A stretch of 64,000 bases of DNA from Halomonas lysinitropha (GCF_902500215.1 NZ_CABVOU010000032.1:1-64000); one strand, 5' to 3'; shown: positions 45,701-59,493, counted from the stretch's first letter. Numbers and translations are program-made. Notes: generated from the letters alone by a model not told the origin.

Positions 45701-45937
45701 TTCCATACGCACCAGGTTGGGCACGTTGCGCAGGTACTCCTCCTGCTCGATGAGGATATCCTTCTCGATGTCCTGGGGTGTGGCACCGGGCCAGCGGGTC
45801 TCGATGCCGATGGTACGGACTTCCAGGTCGGGGATCATCTGCACCGGAATTCGCCAGATGGCGGCGATGCCCAGCACCAGCAGGATCAGCACCACGACGC
45901 TGACCAGCACGCCATGACGAATGATGGCCGCAAACAT
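42773..45937 (-). CDS. RND efflux transporter permease (HAE1 type)
   Basis: A 1054-residue inner-membrane pump of the AcrB superfamily. Twelve membrane helices and two large periplasmic loops are visible; the first helix (VLVSVVVLILLVLGIAAIWRIP) is followed by the porter domain. The helix-4 proton-relay motif reads AFAIGMTIDNTIVVLES: the first Asp is kept, the second (Asp408 of AcrB) is Asn, as in many HAE1 pumps outside AcrB. The substrate is unknown. It is preceded 15 bases upstream by its adaptor and followed by a TonB receptor instead of a TolC-type channel. Confidence 0.95.
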   Translation of the reverse strand: MFAAIIRHGVLVSVVVLILLVLGIAAIWRIPVQMIPDLEVRTIGIETRWPGATPQDIEKDILIEQEEYLRNVPNLVRMESTATSGGAEIELDFPFGINLTETLIRVNNALSQVPSYPANVDQPRIVATSFSANAFMYFNVAPREGNPRDLDMPALRDYLEDNVRPRLEGVEGVSEIGVSGGAARQMQLLIDPDALAKHELGIDDIRSALQARNQDVSGGDLESGKRRYLLRTVGRFQDIAELESLVLTRRGDTVVRLADVAEVRLSHAELTSRSFDSRGDPVLSVQVSREPGSNVIDIKRRMLAEVESLNQSLFAEQGLHMTLSSDDARYVEASIANVWTNLGLGALFATLVMFAFLRSPRATLAGVIGIPICTIAAFLGLLLAGRTLNVISLAGVAFAIGMTIDNTIVVLESIETQRRRGRVRFEAALVGVQQVWPAVLASTLTTVLVFVPIFFIEEEAGQLYSDIAVAIATSILASLVVAITVIPTLGAHLDFRGRATSGEGQTPRWMRGCLHLVDVLIASTGRRWAAMAMAIAGGLAIFVWLTPPAAYLPEGEEAKTFASMNAPASYNLSTMTTIAEEIQADLLPHVGADPRDFDEGRSEVPAMRTMGTQVGPQSLRIIAETRDPDHIEALMNALTERFEAYPDMRAFAARGSIISSNDGGTRSITLDIAGNDLAELYAAANRLYERSREIFDNPRIQSRPSALALGQPLIEVYPDWDRAAELGLDADALGTTVAALTDGAYLDDFYLEDQKIDLYGYGPGIGNTDLDDLVDLPIHTPLGVTLPLGSLAEIRETVATATLRRVDGRRSVTLDIIPPSDVPLEAGIGRVNREVIDHLRAAGELQGNIDITLTGAGDQLDATRASLMDNGLIALILVYLLLVAIFAHWGYPLLILATIPLGAAGGIVGLSLMNLVGGWLPRIGLAEIHQPFDMITMLGFLILMGTVVNNPILVVHQARENLRDAASDVRQAVRDAVASRLRPIAMTTLTTIGGLSPLVFLPGEGTELYRGVGAIVLFGLLGTAFVTVTFLPALTVTLMSRTTRRRFNRSPKPQ

Positions 45938-45952
45938 GGATTCAGTGCTCCT

Positions 45953-47017
45953 TCATTCGTCGTCCAGGATGAGTCGCTGCCCTTCCTCAAGGCGCTCGTT
46001 GCCCCTCAGGACGACGCGATCATCGGCTTCGATGCCCTGCTGGATGGCGACCCGGCCGGCATGGCTGGCACCGGGGGTGACGCGACGTTCGGTGGCACGC
46101 CATTCGCCGTCCTCTTCACGGGCCAGCCACACGCTGATGCTCCCATCCGGGCGTCGGATAAGGGCGTCGCGTGGTACCGCGGGGCCGCTCCCGTTCCTTA
46201 GCAGCAGTCGGCCCTGAACGGCCATGCCCGGCAGCATGGTCGGGGGGTCGTCGAGCATGGCGCGCAGCAGAAACTGACGCGAGGCCCCGTCCTCCAGCGG
46301 CACATCGGCGATGGGACGGGCAGGGAGCCAGTCGTCGATTCCCGCCGGCAGCCGAACCTCGAGTTCGGCTTGGTCGAGTCGGTGATGCAGGTCGAGGGGG
46401 ACGGCAAATTCGAGTGTGAGATGTTCGAGGTCGATCAGCGTCAACAGCGGTGTGCCGGGCGTCGCCCATTCCCCAATGGCCACGTCGTGGTGGGTGAGCC
46501 TGCCACCGAACGGGGCCCGCAGGTGGTGGCGTTCGAGTCGGACCTCAAGGCGGTCGCGCGCGGCACGGCGGCGCTCGAGCGCCGCCTCGGCGATGGCGAC
46601 ATCGGTCTCGCGCTGGCTCAGCTCGCTGCTGGCGATGTTGCGACCTTCGCCGAGGCGGTTGCCTTCTCGAAGCCGCCGACGGGCGTTTTCAAGCGCTGCC
46701 CGGGCTTCGCCGACATCGGCGTCGGCGCTGCGCACCTGGAGGGCGACATCCTCGGCATCGATGCTCAGCAGTCGATCGCCGGCTTGCACGCGGTCACCGA
46801 GCGACATCGGAAGCTCGGTGATACGCCCCTCGACATCGCTGGAGAGTTGAGCCGTTCGCGGTGCCGTCACGCTGCCGTTGAGGGCGATCGTCTCCACGAT
46901 GACGCGCTCCTCGACTCGGGCGGTGGTGACGCGGGCTTCCTGAGCCTGCAGCGGAAGGGTGAGCACGAGCAGCAAGGCCAGGCCGATCAGGAAGCGCAGG
47001 GAGTGGATGATGATCAC
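45953..47017 (-). CDS. RND efflux periplasmic adaptor (membrane fusion protein)
   Basis: A 354-residue adaptor. The signal peptide ends near LPLQAQ. The lipoyl/hairpin domain shows ALNGSVTAPRTAQLSSDVEGRI and GDRVQAGDRLLSID; a helical hairpin (about residues 95-160) and beta-barrel domains follow. I prefer the GTG at 47017, with AAGGAG just upstream; a TTG at 47032 lies within that ribosome binding site. It is the first gene of the adaptor-RND-TonB receptor operon and is 105 bases downstream of ydiJ on the same strand, so read-through from ydiJ is possible. Confidence 0.92.
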   Translation of the reverse strand: MIIIHSLRFLIGLALLLVLTLPLQAQEARVTTARVEERVIVETIALNGSVTAPRTAQLSSDVEGRITELPMSLGDRVQAGDRLLSIDAEDVALQVRSADADVGEARAALENARRRLREGNRLGEGRNIASSELSQRETDVAIAEAALERRRAARDRLEVRLERHHLRAPFGGRLTHHDVAIGEWATPGTPLLTLIDLEHLTLEFAVPLDLHHRLDQAELEVRLPAGIDDWLPARPIADVPLEDGASRQFLLRAMLDDPPTMLPGMAVQGRLLLRNGSGPAVPRDALIRRPDGSISVWLAREEDGEWRATERRVTPGASHAGRVAIQQGIEADDRVVLRGNERLEEGQRLILDDE

Positions 47018-47122
47018 GATTCTCCTTGTCAAATCGGGCGGCAGCCAACTACCAAGGGGTGGCTCGTCTCCGGCTCGGTTCGAGGCATGCCATCAAGCTC
47101 CCCTGGCCTGCCGGCTCGCGGT

Positions 47123-51773
<4,651 letters not shown>

Positions 51774-51779
51774 TATGGT

Positions 51780-52553
51780 TTAGGGCGTTATTTCCCAACT
51801 GACGCTGACACCCGCCTCGATGGTAATGGTGCCGGGGCGGTATTCGGCCTGGGGGGCGCTCTCCCGTGCATCGGCGCTCATGGCCATCATCCGTGGCTGA
51901 AAGACCGGTGACCGTGTCTCGCTCACGGTGATTATCTCACCCAGCTCGATATCCAGTGTCTCGGCCATCAGCCTGGCCTTGCGCCGGGCCTTCTTCAGCG
52001 CCTTGACCAGCGCCTCGTCGGTAGCCCCGTCGCGGTCGGCCAGGTCATAGCTCACGCCGTCCAGTGCATCCACGCCTGCCTCCGTCAGGGCATCGAGCAG
52101 CCCGGGCAACTGCTCGAGGTCATCGAGCTGGAGGCGAATTGGCCGCTCGAGGCGGGTGCGTACCAGCGTCTCTTGCTCGCCTTCCGTGCGCCGCGCGCCC
52201 GGCAGGTGTTCGGGTTGCACGTTGAGCGAGCCGGCACGAATCGCTTCGCGCTCCAGTCCCGCCTCTTCCAGGGTGCGGATCAGGCCGGCGGCACGGGCTT
52301 CCAGCCTTTCTCGGGCCTCGCGCAGGGCACCCGGATCGTTCGCGGAGTCCTCGCGCCGGGCGATGGCCGGAGTTTTTTCCCACAGGCGGGCACTGAGCGT
52401 GGCGCGATCCGGCACCACCTGCAGCTCGGCCTGGGCCTGGACATCCAGACGGCTCGGTGTCTCTGCGGCGAGCGCGCGGGGCAGCATCGGCAGCGATGCC
52501 ACGATCATCAGGGCGGCCAGGGCGGGCATAAGTAAGGGACGGGAAATCGGCAT
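51780..52553 (-). CDS. SIMPL (DUF541) domain periplasmic protein
   Basis: A 257-residue exported protein. The signal peptide ends near LAAETPS (about residue 28). The SIMPL/DUF541 fold follows (VQAQAELQVVPDRATLS, then a helix, then RTRLERPIRLQLDDLEQLPGLLDAL), ending ITIEAGVSVSWEI. E. coli YggE, a member, lowers oxidative stress in some assays; the mechanism is unknown. The ATG at 52553 has AAGGAG upstream; the frame is open 72 bases further. It converges with serS. Confidence 0.87.
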   Translation of the reverse strand: MPISRPLLMPALAALMIVASLPMLPRALAAETPSRLDVQAQAELQVVPDRATLSARLWEKTPAIARREDSANDPGALREARERLEARAAGLIRTLEEAGLEREAIRAGSLNVQPEHLPGARRTEGEQETLVRTRLERPIRLQLDDLEQLPGLLDALTEAGVDALDGVSYDLADRDGATDEALVKALKKARRKARLMAETLDIELGEIITVSETRSPVFQPRMMAMSADARESAPQAEYRPGTITIEAGVSVSWEITP

Positions 52554-52678
52554 GACGTTCTCCTTGTCGCATGGCGGGCACTGGCTTCGAGAACACTGGC
52601 CCGGGATGGTTCCCGTGCTTTGCAATTACCATCCGCCCCGTCATCATGAACAGACCAACAATGATCGTGAGTGCGGGC

Positions 52679-53773
52679 ATGCCCCATCCCCAAGACAGTG
52701 AAGAGAGTACCCTTCCCCTCAATCTGACCCTGACACTGGCCGCCCTGGTGGTCATCGTCGCGGGCATGCGCGCGGGGTCCAGCCTGCTGGTGCCTCTGCT
52801 GCTGGCGTTGTTCATTGCGGTCGTCTGCACGGCGCCCGTGCAGTGGCTGCATCGTCTCGGGCTGAGCATGCGGCTGGCCGTATGGCTGACGCTGGTGGTG
52901 ATAGGCGGTTTTCTCTCACTTCTCGGCCTGTTGCTGGTCAATAGCTTCGATACCTTCATCGATGCCTTGCCGGGAATCGAGCAGAAGCTCTACCAATACT
53001 ATCTGGGGCTTCTGGACGGGCTGGCCGGGCTGGGTCTCGCTATCGACACCAATCGTCTGGCCGATCTGCTGGACGCCGAGCAGTTCGGCGACTGGATTCC
53101 GGCGGTGCTCGGCGAGGTCGGCAACCTGATGATGCAGAGCATCGTGGTGGCCCTGCTGGTAATGTTCCTGCTCTTCGAGACGCTCAACTTTCGCGACAAG
53201 ATCTCCCGAGCTCTTGTCAATCCGGCTCCTAGCCTGCGCCGTTTCAGCGAATTCAGCCTTACCCTCAAGCGCTACCTGGCTGTCAAGACGCTGATCAGCA
53301 TGGTGACCGGCGCATTGATCTGGGTGGCCTGCAAGCTGTTAGGCGTGGAGTTTGCGCTGCTATGGGCGGTGATGGCTTTCGCACTCAACTTCATTCCCAA
53401 TATTGGTTCGGCCATCGCCGCCTTTCCCCCGGTACTGCTGTTGCTCGTGGCTCCCGATGGCGGTTTGTTCGATGCGACGCTGTTGGCGGCGGCCTATCTG
53501 GGCGTCAATTTCGTGATGGGCAATATCATCGAGCCGCGGGTGATGGGCAGAGCTCTGGGGCTGTCGACCTTTGTGGCCTTTCTTTCGCTGGTGGTGTGGG
53601 GCTGGATCTTCGGTGCAGTGGGGATGCTGCTCTCGGTAGTGCTGACCATGACCCTGAAGATCGCCCTGGACAGCCATCCCGAGACTCGCTGGATCGCCCA
53701 TCTGCTGGGGCCGGGGGATGAGTCGACGATCGAGAAGGCTCATCGACCGATCTCGGAACGGGACGAGGAGTAA
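52679..53773 (+). CDS. AI-2E family (PerM/TqsA-like) membrane protein
   Basis: A 364-residue protein with about eight membrane helices. The family pattern is clear: paired N-terminal helices, a soluble region (about 85-150), then NFIPNIGSAIAAFPPVLLLL and NIIEPRVMGRALGLSTFVAFLSLVVWGW. Members transport small molecules such as autoinducer-2 or ions; some are Na+/H+ antiporters in halophiles, which would be a relevant alternative here. Several in-frame ATGs occur from 52571 to 52679; I use the last, just before the first helix. Confidence 0.85.
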   Translation: MPHPQDSEESTLPLNLTLTLAALVVIVAGMRAGSSLLVPLLLALFIAVVCTAPVQWLHRLGLSMRLAVWLTLVVIGGFLSLLGLLLVNSFDTFIDALPGIEQKLYQYYLGLLDGLAGLGLAIDTNRLADLLDAEQFGDWIPAVLGEVGNLMMQSIVVALLVMFLLFETLNFRDKISRALVNPAPSLRRFSEFSLTLKRYLAVKTLISMVTGALIWVACKLLGVEFALLWAVMAFALNFIPNIGSAIAAFPPVLLLLVAPDGGLFDATLLAAAYLGVNFVMGNIIEPRVMGRALGLSTFVAFLSLVVWGWIFGAVGMLLSVVLTMTLKIALDSHPETRWIAHLLGPGDESTIEKAHRPISERDEE

Positions 53774-53805
53774 GTTCGAAACGTTAGAGGGCGCAGGAAA
53801 CGACA

Positions 53806-53829
53806 TCGCCCCGGTCAAGGCCGGGGCGA
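53806..53829. terminator. hairpin between convergent AI-2E permease and trxA genes
   Basis: A 9-bp stem TCGCCCCGG / CCGGGGCGA with a 6-base loop. No T run follows on either strand, so termination is likely but not certain. Confidence 0.55.
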
Positions 53830-53851
53830 CAAGCCGTCCAGAGGTTTGGGA

Positions 53852-54175
53852 TCAGGCGTTCTGGTCGATGAACTGGGTCAGCTGTGACTTCGACTGCGCG
53901 CCGACCAGTGAAGCGACCTTGGTGCCGGATCTGAACAGCATCACCGTCGGCACGCCGCGCACACCCTGCTCAGCGGCGATTTCGGGGGCATCGTCGACAT
54001 TGATGCTGACGACCTTGAGGTTGCCGTTGCGCTCCTCGGCGACCTCGTCGACCACCGGTGCCATCACCTTGCAGGGACCACACCAGGGGGCCCAGAATTT
54101 GAGCAGGACCGGCGTGTCGGCCTTGAGGACTTCCTGCTCGAAGTTGGCATTGGTGACATCGACGTTATTGGCCAT
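53852..54175 (-). CDS. trxA: thioredoxin
   Basis: A 107-residue thioredoxin with the active site WCGPC (Cys32, Cys35) and the conserved cis-Pro loop GVPTVMLF. The length equals E. coli TrxA (109). It reduces protein disulfides and supplies electrons to PAPS reductase, which makes the nearby cysB and cysH genes a sensible neighbourhood. It is divergent from cysB. Confidence 0.97.
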   Translation of the reverse strand: MANNVDVTNANFEQEVLKADTPVLLKFWAPWCGPCKVMAPVVDEVAEERNGNLKVVSINVDDAPEIAAEQGVRGVPTVMLFRSGTKVASLVGAQSKSQLTQFIDQNA

Positions 54176-54327
54176 GTGATTCTCCAGTTTCGTTGCGCTG
54201 CATCGAGCGGATAGGTGACATGCAGGGCATGCCCGGTCGGACGATGGTAGCGGCCGACTGAAGTGCTGGCAAATCCCCGCTGGGTGGCAGTGCGTAGGAA
54301 AGCGGTTGCGCCTGCCCGGTCAGGTTA

Positions 54328-54336
54328 TGCTATAAA
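54328..54336 (+). promoter_or_regulatory. extended -10 promoter element for cysB
   Basis: TGC followed by TATAAA (54331-54336) is a good extended -10. The upstream TTGCGC (54306-54311) is a poor -35 at 19-base spacing. The start of cysB is about 70 bases downstream. Confidence 0.45.
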
Positions 54337-54377
54337 GCGATCATGAGTAATTTTCTTATGTCATCCGGGTATTTTAA

Positions 54378-55379
<1,002 letters not shown>

Positions 55380-55425
55380 GCGCCTGCTCGTTTTTCTGTC
55401 CTTCGTTTCTGTCATTACCTACCTG

Positions 55426-55447
55426 TCGCGGGAGCTTTCTCCCGCGA
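55426..55447. terminator. hairpin between convergent cysB and cysH
   Basis: A 9-bp perfect stem TCGCGGGAG / CTCCCGCGA with a CTTT loop. It has no T run. Confidence 0.5.
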
Positions 55448-55463
55448 TGCCATCCCCAGATCA

Positions 55464-56084
55464 TCAATGCTGCAGATGCAGCCCGCACTCGCGCTTCTCC
55501 TCGACCTTGGTGGGATCGAAGTAGTCGAAGTTGTTCGGCAGGTCATGCTCCTGCAGGTAGCGATGGAGGTCGCGGGCCGTCCAGTGCAGCAGGGGCGAGA
55601 CCTTCAACAGGCCGTCACCGTTGCGACTCACCGCCGCCATGCGGGCACGTTCGGGAGTGTCCTCGGCCCGCAGCGCGGTGAACCAGACATCCGGTGCCAT
55701 TTCGCGCAGGGCCCGCTCGAAGGGTTCGAGCTTTACCTCGCGGGTGAAGGCCTCGTGACGCGGGTCGTCTATCCCCGGCGCCGGACCTTCCAGCGCCTCG
55801 CGATGGGCACGCGAGCGCCGTGGCAGATAACTCACCAGATTGAGGTCCAGGCGCTGAATCAGCTCATCGGCGAACCGGTAGGTGGCCTCGGTGTTGTAGC
55901 CACTGTCCATCCATACAATCGGTATATCCGGCTGCTGGCGCGTGACCATGTGCAGGATCACGCCCTCGAAGGGACGGAAGTTGGTCGTGCAGATCGGCCA
56001 TTGACCCTGGTCCAGTGCCCAGCGAATCAGGGCCTCGGGGTCGTTGCCGAGTTCCCGGTTGATGACGTCGAGTTCAGGCTCCAT
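55464..56084 (-). CDS. cysH: phosphoadenosine phosphosulfate reductase (short form)
   Basis: A 206-residue member of the PAPS/APS reductase family, shorter than E. coli CysH (244). Conserved parts are PDIPIVWMDSGYNTEATYRF, WFTALRAEDTPERA and the C-terminal catalytic KRECGLH. The usual N-terminal SSSFG nucleotide loop is replaced by TTNFRPFEG. The paired Cys motifs that bind a 4Fe-4S cluster in APS reductases are absent, so PAPS is the likelier substrate. It would reduce PAPS to sulfite using thioredoxin. It converges with cysB. Confidence 0.87.
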   Translation of the reverse strand: MEPELDVINRELGNDPEALIRWALDQGQWPICTTNFRPFEGVILHMVTRQQPDIPIVWMDSGYNTEATYRFADELIQRLDLNLVSYLPRRSRAHREALEGPAPGIDDPRHEAFTREVKLEPFERALREMAPDVWFTALRAEDTPERARMAAVSRNGDGLLKVSPLLHWTARDLHRYLQEHDLPNNFDYFDPTKVEEKRECGLHLQH

Positions 56085-56159
56085 GAAGGGCTCCCAGGCA
56101 GGTGGTTGCGACTATGCGGCTACCCTAGCAGAGCCGTTGAGGCCTTACCCAATACCGTT

Positions 56160-57569
56160 TCATTGGATATCTATTCCTTCATGAGTTAAAGAGTCCCTTT
56201 CATTATTACATAAAGAGTCATGGCTGGCCGCCATGAGGGCCCGCATCAGATGACGGATCTTGTCCAGGGTCTCGGTGTACTCGTCTTCGCCGCGGGAGTC
56301 GGCGACCAGACCGCCTCCGCCCCAGAGGTGCAGTTTCCCCCTTTCAGCGACCACGCTGCGAATGGCGATGGACGTATCCATGCGCCCGCGAACGTCCACG
56401 TAGCCGAGGCTGCCGCAATAGATGCTGCGCCGACTGGGTTCCAGTTCGTCGATGATCTGCATGGCCCGTACCTTGGGGGCGCCAGTGATGGAGCCACCGG
56501 GGAAGGCGGCGGACAGCAGATCCATGGGTCGCTGGCCAGCTTCCAGTTCGCCGATGATGACGCTGACCAGGTGGTGGACATTGGCGTAGCTCTCGAGACC
56601 ACAAAGCTGCGGTACTCTCACGCTGCCCGGCCGGCAGACCCGCCCGAGGTCATTGCGGAGCAGGTCGGTGATCATCACGTTTTCGGCCTTGTCCTTGAGA
56701 CTCGCGCCCAGTTCATCGGCCAGCCGCTGGTCTTCCTCGGGTGTCGTGCCTCGTGGCCGTGTGCCCTTGATCGGGCGGGTCTCGACCCGACCCTCCCGGC
56801 AGAGCAGGAAACGTTCCGGCGAGAGTGAGAGGATCGCCTTGTCGTCCCAGGCCAGATAGCCGGCGAAGGGAGTGGGCGTTGTCTGACGCAGGCGGCAGTA
56901 GGCCGCCCAGAGGTCACCCTCGAAGGGGGCACTGAAGCGCTGGGCCAGATTGATCTGGTAGCAGTCACCAGCGCGGATGTAGTCCTGGACGGCGGCAAAG
57001 CGTGCCAGGTAGTCGTCGCGGCTGAGCTCTGCGGCGAAGGGGGCGGTGAGGCGAAAGCCCGCCGTCGGAGGCGCCGGTGCCTCCAGCCACCCGAGCACCT
57101 GACGCCGCCGCGAGGCGCTACCCACCAGCCAGCTCTGCCGGCAGTCGTGGTCCTGGATCAGTGCCCAGTCATAGAGGCCGACCCGGCTGGTCGGCAGATT
57201 GACCACCTGTCGGGCCCGCCCTTTTATCGGCTCGATTTGCTCTCCGAGGTCGTAGCTCCAGTAGCCGATCAGCCCGCCGAGAAACGGCAGCCTGCTGTTC
57301 GGCACGTCATCGGATAGCCGGTCGAGCAGCGCCTGCTGGGCGACGAACGGAGCGAGTCCCGTCAGCGCCGAATCGCCATGCACGTGGCCGTTGGCGTCTA
57401 CCTCGATCAGCGTGAGGGGATCGCAGCTGAGGATGTCGTAGCGGCCACCCGGCGCCATCGGGCGGCCGCTGTCGAGCAGCACGGCACCGGGCCTGTCGCG
57501 CAGCGCCGCGAAGTAGCCGAGTGGATCTTCGCGGTAGGGCAGGGGGGTGATCTCGATCGGTGGCGTCAT
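56160..57569 (-). CDS. pabB: aminodeoxychorismate synthase component I
   Basis: A 469-residue enzyme converting chorismate and ammonia to 4-amino-4-deoxychorismate for folate synthesis. The N-terminal domain shows GGLIGYWSYDLGEQ. The catalytic domain has the PabB-type PIKGTRPRG motif, in which Lys is the covalent nucleophile, then GSITGAPKVRAMQIIDELEP. TrpE of this window has PIAGT at that point. The first codon of the frame is a GTG at 57572; the adjacent ATG at 57569 is used, with GGGAAG upstream. It is divergent from the GntR gene. Confidence 0.94.
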   Translation of the reverse strand: MTPPIEITPLPYREDPLGYFAALRDRPGAVLLDSGRPMAPGGRYDILSCDPLTLIEVDANGHVHGDSALTGLAPFVAQQALLDRLSDDVPNSRLPFLGGLIGYWSYDLGEQIEPIKGRARQVVNLPTSRVGLYDWALIQDHDCRQSWLVGSASRRRQVLGWLEAPAPPTAGFRLTAPFAAELSRDDYLARFAAVQDYIRAGDCYQINLAQRFSAPFEGDLWAAYCRLRQTTPTPFAGYLAWDDKAILSLSPERFLLCREGRVETRPIKGTRPRGTTPEEDQRLADELGASLKDKAENVMITDLLRNDLGRVCRPGSVRVPQLCGLESYANVHHLVSVIIGELEAGQRPMDLLSAAFPGGSITGAPKVRAMQIIDELEPSRRSIYCGSLGYVDVRGRMDTSIAIRSVVAERGKLHLWGGGGLVADSRGEDEYTETLDKIRHLMRALMAASHDSLCNNERDSLTHEGIDIQ

Positions 57570-57673
57570 CACAGCGTCTTCCCGGAACAGGCCCCCATTC
57601 TAGGCGTAGGGAGCCGACTTGTCCCTCCCGCTGCCGCCCCTGTTGACGCTCCCGACATCTCTTTGTCGTGATC

Positions 57674-57685
57674 ATTGTCGACATT
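57674..57685. promoter_or_regulatory. GntR operator copy 1
   Basis: ATTGTCGACATT, 11 of 12 bases identical to the perfect palindrome at 57791. It lies 117 bases upstream of that site (about eleven helical turns) in the pabB-gntR intergenic region. Confidence 0.6.
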
Positions 57686-57747
57686 AATGGGTGTGAGTAC
57701 TGTGTTATCTACCACCAAAGGTTAAGCTATTACGCTATGCCGGGCTG

Positions 57748-57776
57748 TTGACCCTGAGGGGGGCAATGGCTACAGT
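57748..57776 (+). promoter_or_regulatory. sigma-70 promoter of the gntR-prp region
   Basis: TTGACC (57748-57753), a 17-base spacer and TACAGT (57771-57776). The -35 matches at 5 of 6 positions and the -10 at 4 of 6. Transcription would start near 57783, just before the operator at 57791. Confidence 0.6.
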
Positions 57777-57790
57777 TTCTCCACCACTTG

Positions 57791-57802
57791 ATTGTCGACA
57801 AT
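57791..57802. promoter_or_regulatory. GntR operator copy 2 (perfect palindrome)
   Basis: ATTGTCGACAAT is a perfect 12-bp palindrome between the predicted transcription start and the regulator's ATG. FadR-subfamily regulators bind short palindromes of this kind, so autoregulation by roadblock is likely. Confidence 0.65.
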
Positions 57803-57806
57803 TACC

Positions 57807-58523
57807 ATGAACTCAGTCGCATCGGAATTGGCCACACTACCCGAAGTTCGCACGCTGGCGGAACGGGTCTTCCAGCAGCTACAGGATGCCATCGTCAGAG
57901 GTGAGCTGGCTCCAGGCAGCAAGATCACCGAGCCGGGGTTATCCCGAGCCTACGGGATTTCCCGCGGGCCGCTGAGAGAGGCCATGCGTCGCCTGGAGGC
58001 GCACCGCTTGATCGAGCGGGTCCCCCATGTCGGGGCTCGGGTGGTCAAGCTTTCCATGAAGGAGCTGCTTGAGCTTTTCGACGTGCGCGAGGCGCTGGAG
58101 AGCATGGCCGCACGGCTTGCCGCCGAGCACATGACACCCGAAGAAATCGCCGGGCTGCGGGAGGTGCTGGCCTTGCACGAGCGCCAGGCCGACCTGCGCA
58201 AGGGCGAGGCTTACTATCAGCGTGAGGGCGATCTGGACTTTCACTTCCGCATCGTTCAGGGCAGCCACAACAAGATGCTGATGGGCATGCTCTGCGATGA
58301 CCTCTACTACCTGGTGCGGCTCTATCGCACTCAGTTCAGTGCCAGCGGAACGCGACCCCAGCGCGCCTTCGTCGAACACCATCGCATCGTCGATGCCATC
58401 GAGGCCGGCGACGCCGAGCTGGCGGAGTTGCTGATGCGCCGCCATGTCAGTGCATCTCGTTCCAACGTCGTCGAACGCTATGCAGCATCCCTTGAACTGC
58501 AGGACAGCGAGACGCCCACCTGA
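57807..58523 (+). CDS. GntR-family (FadR/FCD) regulator of the methylcitrate operon
   Basis: A 238-residue regulator. The winged helix-turn-helix is at the N-terminus ([40 protein letters not shown]). The all-helical FCD effector domain follows (about residues 95-225, with [17 protein letters not shown] and metal/ligand His in [16 protein letters not shown] and RRHV). In pseudomonads and relatives a GntR gene precedes prpB-prpC-acnD-prpF and responds to a cycle intermediate; the same is inferred here. The ATG at 57807 is used; an upstream TTG at 57792 lies inside the operator. Confidence 0.9.
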   Translation: MNSVASELATLPEVRTLAERVFQQLQDAIVRGELAPGSKITEPGLSRAYGISRGPLREAMRRLEAHRLIERVPHVGARVVKLSMKELLELFDVREALESMAARLAAEHMTPEEIAGLREVLALHERQADLRKGEAYYQREGDLDFHFRIVQGSHNKMLMGMLCDDLYYLVRLYRTQFSASGTRPQRAFVEHHRIVDAIEAGDAELAELLMRRHVSASRSNVVERYAASLELQDSETPT

Positions 58524-58552
58524 GGCGCTCGGACAACATACGGAGACCTTTC

Positions 58553-59443
58553 ATGACGCAACCGACACCCGGCGCTCGCTTTCGAGCTGCCCTCGAGGCC
58601 AGCCGCCCGCTGCCCATTCTCGGCACCATCAATGCCTACACCGCCATGATGGCCGAACGGGTGGGCCACCAGGCCATTTACCTTTCCGGCGGTGGTGTGG
58701 CCAATGCCTCCTTCGGCCTGCCGGATCTCGGCATGACCACCATGAACGATGTGGTGCAGGATGCTCACCGCATCTGTGGTGCCACCGATGTGCCCTTGCT
58801 GGTGGATATCGATACCGGCTGGGGCGGCGCCTTCAATATCGCCCGTACTGTCAAGGAGATGCAGCGTGCCGGTGTCGCAGCCGTGCATATCGAAGACCAG
58901 GTAGCCCAGAAACGCTGCGGTCATCGCCCCAACAAGGCGATCGTCTCCCAGGAAGAGATGGTCGACCGTGTTAAGGCCGCGGCGGATGCGCGCCTCGACC
59001 CCGACTTCTACCTGATCGCGCGCACTGACGCCTTCCAGAAGGACGGCCTGGATGCGGCCATCGAGCGGGCCAATGCCTGTATCGAAGCCGGTGCCGATGC
59101 CATCTTCGCCGAGGCCGTGCATACCCTCGATGACTACCAGGCCTTCTGCGAGCGCGTCGATGCGCCAATCCTGGCCAACATCACCGAGTTTGGCGCCACC
59201 CCGCTGTTCACCCAGCAGGAGCTGGGTGAGGTGGGGTGTCGCATGGTGCTCTACCCGCTGTCTGCCTTCCGCGCCATGAACGCCGCGGCGCTCAAGGTCT
59301 ACCAGAGCATCCATGACAACGGCCATCAGAAGGACGTGGTCGACATCATGCAGACCCGCGATGAGCTCTACGACTTCCTCAACTATCACGACTTCGAGCG
59401 CAAACTCGACGCGCTGTTCGCAGAGAAGGGTGGCGAGGCGTAA
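58553..59443 (+). CDS. prpB: 2-methylisocitrate lyase
   Basis: A 296-residue lyase of the isocitrate lyase superfamily that splits 2-methylisocitrate into pyruvate and succinate. The active-site signature [12 protein letters not shown] is present, with metal-binding [16 protein letters not shown] and the VHIEDQV segment. The length equals E. coli PrpB (296). GGAG precedes the ATG. It is the first enzyme gene of the operon, 29 bases after the regulator. Confidence 0.96.
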   Translation: MTQPTPGARFRAALEASRPLPILGTINAYTAMMAERVGHQAIYLSGGGVANASFGLPDLGMTTMNDVVQDAHRICGATDVPLLVDIDTGWGGAFNIARTVKEMQRAGVAAVHIEDQVAQKRCGHRPNKAIVSQEEMVDRVKAAADARLDPDFYLIARTDAFQKDGLDAAIERANACIEAGADAIFAEAVHTLDDYQAFCERVDAPILANITEFGATPLFTQQELGEVGCRMVLYPLSAFRAMNAAALKVYQSIHDNGHQKDVVDIMQTRDELYDFLNYHDFERKLDALFAEKGGEA

Positions 59444-59493
59444 CGCTGCCCGGCCTTCATATCGACAAGAACTGACTCACAAGGAGATACCAG

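Noticed and set aside
43070-46201. A 1043-codon open frame on the plus strand opposite the RND genes
   Set aside because: It is antisense to well-identified pump and adaptor genes; His/Gln/Gly-rich composition and lack of domains are typical of GC-driven shadow frames.
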